Below are positions 55,401-64,000 of a stretch of DNA of 64,000 nucleotides, in pieces. Below the pieces are notes generated by a model that saw only the letters and a list, made by a program, of their open reading frames with translations, was not told the DNA's origin and did not search any database. Position 1 is the stretch's first letter, and every line of letters starts with the position of its first letter. The DNA comes from Sabethes cyaneus (lineage: Eukaryota > Arthropoda > Insecta > Diptera > Culicidae): contig NC_071353.1 of NCBI RefSeq assembly GCF_943734655.1, positions 148,720,043-148,784,042 on the forward strand, given 5' to 3'. The position numbers and the translations under genes are program-made.

Positions 55401-57780
55401 TGCAACAAGAACAACAAAAAATGACAAAAAGTCGCTAGAAAATAGTTGTGAAAAAAGCGACAAAACATGCAAAAAATGGCGACGAAAGGATGTCGATCAT
55501 ACGATGGAAGGCACAACACAGAGGCAGTAAAAAGCAACTAACAACGAATGAGATGACGCAAAAACTGGCCTAAAAGTAATGAAAGAATAATAAACAAAAC
55601 GAAACGATGACAAAAAAAACGAGGAAAAGGCGGCGACGACCACGAAAAGCACCCAAAACAGCAGCGAAAAAGACAACAAAAACGGCAACAGCCGTCGAAA
55701 AAAACGAAACAAAAAGAACAGACGCAAAAAAAACACGAAAGTTGTGTCGAAAAAATGGTAATAAAACAGCAAAAAAGACTACAGAAATATGGCAAAAAGT
55801 AATGACAGGCAAAAAGCCCATCGGAACAAGACGAAAGAAGACAAAAATACGATAAAAACCGAGAAAAAAGCGATAATTTATGACAATAGTTCTCTGAAGA
55901 GACGAAGAAATAATGTAAAGATAGCGAAACTATGAAGGAAAGATGCCAAAACAACAGCAAAAAGAACAAAAAATACGACAAACAATGACAAATACAGCAG
56001 AGAGATGACGAAAACGAAAAAACGACAACAAAAAGACGGCAAAAAGACATCGAAAAAACAACACTAAGACTTACAAAATAGTAACCAAAAAATCGACAAA
56101 GAAAAACACACAAAAAAAGAGACGAAAAGACCTGAAATTAAATAAAAAGAAAGTAGAATTCAATTGGAATAGTTTTCTTTCTATTTAATTTCAGGTTTCG
56201 TATTCTACTAAGACGCTCCAAAAACTTCAGACAAAAAGACGCTTGAAGGTGTCGAAATGGACACGGAACAGGCGACGAAAATAAAATGAAAATACGAAGA
56301 GGATAACGAAAAACGCACAAAAACGCCAAAACTGGCAAAAGGCCATCGAAAATTTAAGAAAAATATGACAAAAAAAGGAAAAAACAACAAAAAAGTGACA
56401 AAAAACCGACGAAAGAAAGACAAAAAGACAGCAAACGGGCGACAAAAAAACGACGAAAAAACGATAATAAAACAGCAAAAAAGACTGCGGAAATATGCCA
56501 AAAGGTAATGACAGACGAAAAGTCCAATGGAAAAAGACGAAAGAAGACAAAAATACGATAAAAACCGCCAAAAAAGGGATAATTTATGACAATAGTTCTC
56601 TGAAGAGACGTAGAAATAATGTAAATAATGTAAAATACGACAAGGAATGACAAATACGATAAAGCGACGACGAAAACGAAAAACCGGCAACAAAAAGACG
56701 GCAAAAAGGCATAAAAAAACAACACTAAGATGATGAAAGATGTCAAAATAGTGACAAAAAAAGTCGAAACAGACATAAAGACCTGAAATTTATCTAAAAG
56801 AAAGCAGAATTTAATTGGAAGACGCTCCAAAAACTGCAGACAAAAAGACGCTTGAAGGTGTCAAAATGAACACGGAACAGACGACGGAAATAAAATGAAA
56901 ATACGATGAAGATGAACGAAAAAACGCCCAAAAACGCTGGCAACTGGCAAAATGCCATCGAAAAACTAAGAAAAAAAACAAATATGACAAAAAATCATTT
57001 GAAAAGCATCAAAAAGGCGATAAAATACGTAAAAAAACGATGAATATAGGATACAGGATAGGCGACAAAAGAATGGCGAAACAAGGGTAAAAACAGCATT
57101 TTTGTTGTCTTTTTTATTAGGTTTTTTTGTATGTCAAAAGGGCATGAGGGTTGAAGGTCACTGCTACAGTCTTGAAGATCGTCTTTTGTGGCAGTTGGTT
57201 GTCTTGATTGTTTGTTGTCGATGAGAAAATGGTACCAAAAAAAAGTGTTGAAAAGACAACGATATCGTCCACAAAAAAACGATGAAAAAGATGACAAAAA
57301 CAGACGAAAAAATCGACAAAATGACCATTTTATAATGAAGGCAACGAAACAATAGCAAAAAAGAGGACAAAAAACGGTAAAAATCCGTTGAGAAAAGTGA
57401 TGCAAAATGCAAAAATGGAAATCAACAAATGACGAACAGACCATGAACAGCCGACAAAAATATGCCAGAGAAATGGAAAAAAGACGGTGAAAACTCATCG
57501 AAAAAACTACCCAAAGATAGCGAGAAAACCACGATGAAATAACAGCAAAAAGACAAGGACGAGGTGACGAAAACACAGCGAAAAGATGACGAAAAAGTGA
57601 TGACAAGTAGGCGAAAGGCCGATGAAAGCAAAAGACGAAGGACGACGAAAAGACGCTAAAAAACGCCAAAGAAGTGACAAACAACAATGTCAAAAGAGAC
57701 CAAAACAGAATACAAATAAGGACTAAAAGGCACCATCAAAAATGCCACAAAAGACAATAAAAAATAACAGAAAATCATAG
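52431..57780. repeat. AAAACGAC-type satellite array, 5.3 kb, with higher-order repeats
   Basis: The plus strand is built from short degenerate words such as GACAAAAAAC, AACGACGAAAAG and AAAGATGAC, poor in T. Longer blocks recur: 53321-53460 again at 54664-54800 and partly at 55489; 52920 again at 54311; 53852 again at 55201, giving a period of about 1.35-1.39 kb. Another block repeats at 55872/56578 and one at 56211/56820. Minus-strand frames of up to 252 codons are open only because of composition (F, S, L, V, C) and are not genes. Confidence 0.85.
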
Positions 57781-57890
57781 ACATAGATCTCACTCACTAT
57801 TCCGATGCTTGATTTGGATTCATCCAGTGCATGTCAGTTTAGTCGCAAAAGGTTGTTCAAGCATTACCTGCCGTAGCTCGTGTCGCTTGA

Positions 57891-58205
57891 TTAAATCTTA
57901 CGCCGCCTGGAAATCCACAACCAAACAAACCATGAATCTGTAAACTGCACATTTTTGATATTTTGCAGACTAAATGTTTGATCCGTCGTGGAGCAAACCT
58001 TCTCGAAAACCAGCTTAACATCTGCCGATAAAAGATTCCGCAAAGGATCCAGTCCGAAGAGAATTAAGTAATGTTCTAGGATCTGCCTTTTTTTGACCGT
58101 GAACTCCTTGATAACATATGACTTTATGTGTACCAATTTGTTGGTAAACACTGACCAAAATAGAGTAGAACGAGTTACTTCTTTAGAAACCCCAACCAAA
58201 TATTT
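57891..58205 (-). other. Minus-strand open frame, unknown
   Basis: About 100 codons with protein-like composition (SKEVTRSTLFWSVFTNKLVH ... ILEHYLILFGLDPLRNLL). No family recognised. It directly follows an RTE 3' tail on this strand. It may be chance or an old transposon. Confidence 0.2.
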
Positions 58206-58265
58206 TTCATCATCAGCATAAACCAGAGTGGCTCGCGCTGTTTCTATTAGTCGTCTCCGTTCAAC
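58206..58265 (-). mobile_element. RTE 3' tail, about 60 bp
   Basis: Minus strand GTTGAACGGAGACGACTAAT and AACAGCGCGAGCCACTCTGG match the end of the RTE copy at 31341-31393 (GTTGAATGGAGACGAGTGCT). The tail is GCTGATGATGAAAAA. Confidence 0.8.
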
Positions 58266-59930
58266 TTAATATTAAGTTAATAGTTAACCAAATAGTGTGG
58301 TTTTGCATTGCGACCAATATTGTGACCTAATGTGATGATACCGTCTAAGTTATTTTTCGGTATTCCGCACTTCGTTCTTTTTACAACATCGCCACCGGCG
58401 TGCCCACTCTGGGACACGCTGAGCCATGTGCCACACCTTTCCTTTAAAATTTAATGTAAAACAAAGTAATTTCTGTTATCCAGAAGTTCACAGTTAGTAA
58501 TTAAATTTGCCACTATTTGTCCAATAAGTGAATTATTTAAGTAAAAATAGTTCCATTTTTTCTACTTTTCTGCAATCGTTTGTTTTATCTTGCTCTCACT
58601 TTTCTGCCATTTCCTTGCGCTTTCCTCTTGTCTATCGTTTGTTCTTTTAGTGTTATGTATTTCCTGTTTCATTGTTTTACGTCCAATTTCAAGTCCAGCT
58701 ATGAATGAAATGTCAAGTTTCAAGCCTAATTTATGCTTAACTTCAAGTCCAAATTCAATTCTAATAGCATGCCTAACTTGAACACTGATATCAGACACAT
58801 ACAACACACAGTCGAAACGTATGAAAAAATTACAGTTTTACATTAAATTTTTAAAACATTTAATCCAATTTATATTCATTTTGAATTTTTAGTCCAATTT
58901 CAAGTTGACTGATGGTGGAAAACTCTAATGGAAAATCGGAAAATTATGTCTGTCTGTCATATGGAAATTTTGCAATAGTTTTTTTTCTAGTTAGTCAATT
59001 TCTAATTTTTTGATGATAAAATTTTCATGATAAGATTTTTCTTGTTTTTCCAAGTTATGGCCGACAAACTCGGCTTTCCTGACTTCAAAAATTCATATCT
59101 CATGAACCGAACAGTGTAGACTAAACAGTCTGGTCGTATCATCATAAAATTAGTATCAAAATAAGCGGAAAAGACTGCAGAATCAAAATCTAAAATAAAA
59201 AAATAATAAAATATTCAAAAGTTTTAGTCGTTTATGTCCCCTTAAAGGTCAAAACCTGACCATTTTTCGAGAAAGATTTTTGTTACGACCACCTGTTTTG
59301 GCTATGTTCCAGTAAGACGTAGTCCTACGTAAGCAAAAAACGAAGGTTTTACACAGCCATGAAATATTTACCAGGTGCGGGTCCCTGAAGCGCGATTATG
59401 TTTCTGCGTAAATTCCCTCCGCGCCCGTCCGTCACTCAGTATAGTGAGTAGTTGACGTACCTAGTACAAAAGCACTCGAATTGTTGTGAGCTGCAATCTA
59501 TTCAAATCATGGCGGCGATGATTATTGCTGCTGTCATTAGTACAAGCGCACGGTGAAAAGTAACACAATCGGAGAAAGCAACCGATTGCTTGGATCAGAA
59601 TATAATATTCAAAGCCCCTTTCAAACTTTCCTACGTCACCACCTACCCATCGAAACGAACGATGACAGCCAAGAGCTACCTCTCCTACCAGCAGAAGCGC
59701 TTACTTTGCCTTCGCCATTGTGTGTGTTGCTCGATTTCGAAAATAAAAAGTTGAAAATAAGACCGAGCTCCTTCTGGTGAATTTTTTTTTATCGAAACAG
59801 CTTCTCGGTGGGTCGGGGAATTGGAACGGATGGGAAACAAGAACAACGCGCAGTACATAAGCGTATCGTAAAACATTAATCATCTCTCCGCGTTTTATTT
59901 TTTTCCTCGAAAAATACTTTCCACCACTAC
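58266..59930. other. Anonymous DNA upstream of the BTB-Psq gene
   Basis: AT-rich to 59300, then more GC-balanced. It contains the 19-mer GTAAGACGTAGTCCTACGT at 59312-59330, shared in inverse orientation with 15362-15380. No convincing exon; distal 5' exons of the BTB-Psq gene could lie here. Confidence 0.35.
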
Positions 59931-59934
59931 CACC

Positions 59935-59959
59935 GAAACGAAACGAAACGAAACGAAAC
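59935..59959. repeat. CGAAA microsatellite
   Basis: About five CGAAA units. A second run lies at 60211-60232. Confidence 0.85.
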
Positions 59960-60526
59960 AAGGCGGTTGGGCCCTAAAAGCAAGTTGAGTTTCAAAAAAT
60001 AAAGAAAAAACCGAACCGAAGAAAAATCAGCGACAAAAAAAGATCCCCCCCGCCCCACCCGAACGGACCGAAACGGAAAAGCTACTCTCGTCGACCCCCC
60101 TTGCCCTCCCAGGACCTACGACCATCCCACCGGGAGGACAGCGCACAGCTCAGCGGGAACGTACATAAATAAATGTGTTTTCGTGACCCCGACGGAAAAA
60201 GGAAAAAGCGAACGAAACGAAACGAAACGAAACAAAAAAAAAATGCCAAAGAATCCTTCCCGGCTCCCGGGACGACGGTGGGTTGCAAAAAGTTGGTGCA
60301 AGGAATTTTCCGTTTGGCAAAAGAAGAGAAACGCTCGCAAGCGACGAACCAACCGGTGGCGGAGGCGGACTTTCCTGTCCGACCCCGAGTGTGTGTGTGG
60401 GGTTGTGGCACCGTTTGCGAATGGTCCTTTCGCAGCAAAGTATTGGCGATATCTTTCATAATCAGCCAGCTTTGCTTCATCCCTGTTTTTTGGTTAATGT
60501 ATTTGGGTCCCGTATGTAGACCGTAC

Positions 60527-60528
<2 letters not shown>

Positions 60529-60573
<45 letters not shown>
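60529..60573. repeat. GT microsatellite, about 22 units, followed by GTAT units
   Basis: An uninterrupted (GT)n run to 60573, then CTGTTTT and a (GTAT)n run to about 60597. Confidence 0.95.
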
Positions 60574-60577
<4 letters not shown>

Positions 60578-60599
60578 TTTGTATGTATGTATGTATGAA

Positions 60600-61600
60600 G
60601 GGACCGGGGAAAGGAAAAATGGACATTTCCTTTTGGATTATTTCTTAAACGATTTTATTTTTGCAAGCTGATTTTCTTGCATTTTACAGCGATCCAAGTT
60701 GGCGTCGTGTGAGCTGACGTGGTACAGGACAAGAGGAAAACTGCTTTTTTGCTTCTCCTGTTAGAGGAAGGAATATTTACTAAAATGGAATTTTTCACCC
60801 AAAAAAAAGCCCGAACCGACGATAATATCGTGTATATTTTTTGTGTGATTCGCCCACCCACCCTCAATAAAACGCGCAGCGTTTTTGGGTGTGAGTGGAT
60901 GGAAGAAAGAAGGTTTGAAAATGCGATGGTCATAAAAAATAAGGGAGAGTGTTGTCCAGTAAAGTCCGGATAAATTACTTGTTTTCACACTGCTGCCTGC
61001 TGCCTTGCCTGACTGAAGAACGGAGCGAGGAAAAACTGACAAAAATCGATATTGTTATCAAGAAAGTAAGAGGTCGTTTGTGTGCTCTAGCTAGCTGCTT
61101 TTCTGGCTGCTGATGGAATGCAATTTTCGATAAGGGAAAATTTGTCTTGCCCCAGAGTACTTAGTACTTTGATGGGAAATGAAGTTTTTCAATTATTCGT
61201 TGCTTTCGCACAATGGAACCAAATTTCTGTTGAAAGCCAGTCTGCTTCTCAGTTGGTCGGTTGAAAATTTGGGATTGTATGAATAATCTTTTATTATGCA
61301 GAAAGCATATGAGTAATTCTCGCTGAAACGGGGCCACTACTGACACGAGGTGTTCAAATATTGGAACTTTTGCGCTTAATTGGTTGAAAATGGTTAAAAA
61401 AATAAGAATTACACTTTCAATACCTCGAAATAGTGGACCCCTCGTTCGCCAAGGGGCCTAACAGGTTCAAAAAAAGTTGAATTTTGAGTAAACGTTGGGA
61501 TCTATATCATGTGATATTTCTTAAATTTGCCATGAAACAACTAACCAATGGCCCGGTTCTGTAAAGAAGAACAGGGCTTTTAGGAATACAAAAAAAATCG
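60600..61600. other. Anonymous intergenic DNA
   Basis: No gene, RNA or repeat recognised. The short frames here show no motif. Confidence 0.4.
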
Positions 61601-61604
61601 TGCA

Positions 61605-61945
61605 GTATTTTTCATAGCTCTTGTCGGTTTACACTATCATATGCGGCTTTGAAATAAACGAACAGGTGATGCGTGGGGACTTGGAATTGGCACGAATCAC
61701 ACACACGAATCGGTTGGTTATTGGCGATAGCCCATGAAGGATGACTTGGGTAAGCACATTGTAGCCGGTATTCCAGCTTATTGCCTTTCTTGTAGATTGT
61801 GCAGAAAACCCCGTCTTTCCACTCCTTCGGCAATCGTTCTGTATCCCAAATCTCAACAATCAATTGATGCCAACAGCTGTCCCACTTGTCCAGGCCCATT
61901 TTTATAAGTTCCGCTAAAAAGCTATCTATCCTTTCCAACTGCTTT
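61605..61945 (-). mobile_element. RTE-like RT fragment
   Basis: Minus strand: AELIKMGLDKWDSCWHQLIV, EIWDTERLPKEWKDGVFC, TIYKKGNKLE and VPTHHLFVYFKAAYDSVNRQ. A deletion removes the part between the KKGNKLE and THHLF motifs. Confidence 0.8.
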
Positions 61946-62390
61946 GTCGTTCTTCAGCCCCTGGATGGCATTTTAACTTCGTTTATCGATGGAGGTGGCA
62001 CATCTCGGATGCTTGCAAAGATAACATCGGACTGAAACGATTTGCTCCACGCAAAGCAGCAAAGCACAATAGAAAAGATGAAAGGGGATTCCCCATGGAT
62101 GTGCATTTTGTCTGTTTACAAAACTTGCCTCTTAACGTGAAATATTTTTTTTTCCAAACATCAAATACTTATCAATCTTGTTTTTCTAATCTACTATCAC
62201 CGTAATGGGAAAGTATGCGCTAGCCGCAAAGTTTAATTCACTGGAACGCTCGGAAACAACACCGCTACGTCGACATATCCCGAGGACGTTAGGTTTTCAA
62301 CGAAATCTCCTCTGTGTTGTTAGCTGATCGACTTCTTTAGGATGGCTTAAAATTCCTTCACCAACTATTTTGCCAGCTGACGCTCCCATT
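61946..62390. other. Anonymous DNA
   Basis: No feature recognised with confidence. Confidence 0.35.
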
Positions 62391-62796
62391 GCCGATACAG
62401 ACGCATTTTGCTTGCTTTCTCAAGTCAAAAGGTTATGGCCCACTGCTGAAGACCCGCGACAACGAAGCTATACTGAAGCTAATACTTTTGGACGCTGATC
62501 GATCATTACAGCAGGTACACGGCCGTATATTTCCTAAAGCAACAGTCAGAAGTGGTAGATCATTTTAAGCAATTTGTTCGTGCGGTTGAGAATCGTAATG
62601 GGAAAAATCCAAAATTCTAAGACCGGACCAAGGAAGGAAGAGAATTCATTAGCATCAAGATGGAGCAAAGGAAATTGAGTGTTAACCATTCACGACAGAG
62701 TACACACACCTCAACAGAACGGCAGCAAATCTATCGTTGGTTGAGCTGACGCGATGCATTCCTTCGCAGTTCTGGGCAGAAGTTGTAAACAGGGAG
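62391..62796 (+). mobile_element. Ty1/copia integrase relic
   Basis: The frame near 62503 reads HYSRYTAVYFLKQQSEVVDH and FKQFVRAVENRNGKNPK, the copia-type integrase stretch before the second catalytic Asp. Shifted pieces follow (GREFISI; a TPQQNG-like segment near 62715; QFWAEVVN near 62770). Heavily decayed. Confidence 0.7.
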
Positions 62797-62940
62797 GCGC
62801 ATCATTTGTTAGTGGATTTCAAGGCGGCGTACGATGCGGTCAAGTAATATGAGCTGCGGTAGCAGGTAATACTTTAACAGGGTTTTTTGGCAAAACTAAT
62901 AAAGCTGATTCACTCAATTCTTCCACGTATTTTGCGAGCA
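62797..62940 (+). mobile_element. RTE-like RT scrap
   Basis: Reads REAHHLLVDFKAAYDAVK, a stop, then YELR and FLAKLIKLIHSIL. It abuts the copia relic. Confidence 0.7.
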
Positions 62941-64000
62941 AAGTTATTAGTTTGAGCTGGCTGAAAAGTATCAGTTCTCACTAACACTGAGAGTACGTGC
63001 CCTGCGAATGAGTAATGTGCGTTTGTTTTCAAATATTGTTTTCGTTCACTAATTCATCGTTTAACAATTCGCGTGCACAAAATGTCATGGAATTCCGGAA
63101 CTCTTCAGACCCTTTTTGTACGATAATTTTGAAATATGCTGCTGCCTTGAGGTACATTGTCAGGACGTACCTATGTCAGGCAATCGTCAATATAGCAAAT
63201 CTTCGAATTTGCGTAAATAGGGTAAGGAACAAGTTAAGCAGTGTCACCTATTTTAATCATTTGAGAATAAATGAGCCTAAAATGCACTTTTTATTCATAT
63301 TTTCAAAATCTTTTGACAGGAACATCTTCACAACTCATTTATCCATACATTTAATTCACACAAACACAATTTACTGGGTTTCCGAACAGAAATATGATGA
63401 ATTAAAAATTGTTGTCCAAAAACATACGTTTTTCAGCTGCTGAAGGCAAGGGGGCCGCTGCTGAAGGGAAGGATTTTCTCAGTAATTTAGTGAAGCTACG
63501 ATGTGTTTCAATGTTATTTGCTTTGACAACACTGTTCTGCAGTCGGACCGTGTGCACTGCTTTGTTTGCCTCTTTTGTTCTCCCACCATCCATAAGAACA
63601 GCGAGTGAGACGTCAAACTCGCAGTTTCCCATAAAAACACTAGAGAATAAAAGAGACAACGAATACCGTTTGCCGAACGGTGCCATTCACCGCCGATGCC
63701 CCGATAAACAATTTAGACAGATGGCATTTCACGCATCTATGCCGATACGCTATGCCGATTACGCATCAGATGCCGATTAGCAGGTCGCGGATAGGAACGC
63801 GAACTTACTGAATAGGGGGAAAAGTTCGAGGGATTGTTTACGGGGACGTAAAAAAAATCAGATTTCAGGATTGCTTAAAAAAGCACCTTGAGGGTGAAAA
63901 TATATTCGGTCTGATCAAAATTAGTTCCACCGCTCCAACTTTTAAAGCGGAAAATCAAAAGTTTAGCACAACAATAGTGTCTTCCAATGGTAACAGCTTG
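62941..64000. other. Anonymous DNA with a short GCCGAT-rich tract
   Basis: No gene recognised. At 63692-63779 the words ATGCCGAT and GCCGATT recur several times. Confidence 0.4.

Noticed and set aside
52519..57693. Many minus-strand open frames up to 252 codons, rich in F, S, L, V and C
   Set aside because: They lie in the T-poor satellite array, overlap in several frames at once and repeat with the array. Open frames here follow from base composition.
1..64000. CRISPR arrays, operons, attachment sites or bacterial genes
   Set aside because: The DNA is clearly eukaryotic, with spliced genes and retrotransposons. The regular repeats seen are minisatellites or transposon parts.

Overview
The window looks like repeat-rich chromosomal DNA of a dipteran, most likely a culicine mosquito. 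The support is GT-AG split genes, a eukaryotic tRNA gene, many CR1-like (T1/Q type) and RTE-like non-LTR retrotransposons, numerous short inverted-repeat elements and a 15.5-kb intron full of transposons. The species call is inference; nothing here identifies it.

Four host protein genes and one tRNA gene can be built exon by exon. They are a small GPI-anchored Ly6-type protein (8953-9617, +, 3 exons), tRNA-Val(CAC) (10083-10154, -), an acid-lipase-family secreted lipase (10550-27303, +, 3 exons, last intron 15.5 kb), a ten-finger C2H2 zinc-finger protein (27617-28640, -, 2 exons, convergent with the lipase) and a BTB/POZ-Psq transcription factor (coding 41023-50876, -, 4 coding exons). All joins keep the reading frame.

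At the left edge an apparently intact Ty3/gypsy LTR retrotransposon (57-5781) sits inside an older RTE element. Its LTRs match over 273 bp and it has a 5-bp target duplication. Its most striking feature is three GT-AG intron-like intervals: one ends exactly at the gag ATG, one joins gag to pol in frame across a gap that frameshifting cannot bridge, and one follows pol.

The lipase intron (11425-26907) holds a Penelope-like GIY-YIG relic, several CR1 pieces, a minisatellite, a 4.46-kb DNA element containing a foldback, and several MITEs. The interval 28.8-37.5 kb holds CR1, RTE and mariner relics and palindromic elements. The introns of the BTB-Psq gene hold more CR1 and RTE copies.

Two strand-asymmetric A/G/C-rich arrays with AAAACGAC-like units lie beyond the 3' end (37.6-39.1 kb) and in the 5' part (52.4-57.8 kb) of the BTB-Psq locus. 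The last 6 kb hold microsatellites, RTE pieces and a copia integrase relic. Three elements (19408-21652, 25725-26117, 29823-30127) share CCCA...TGGG ends and exact 2-bp flanking duplications, which suggests one DNA-transposon group.
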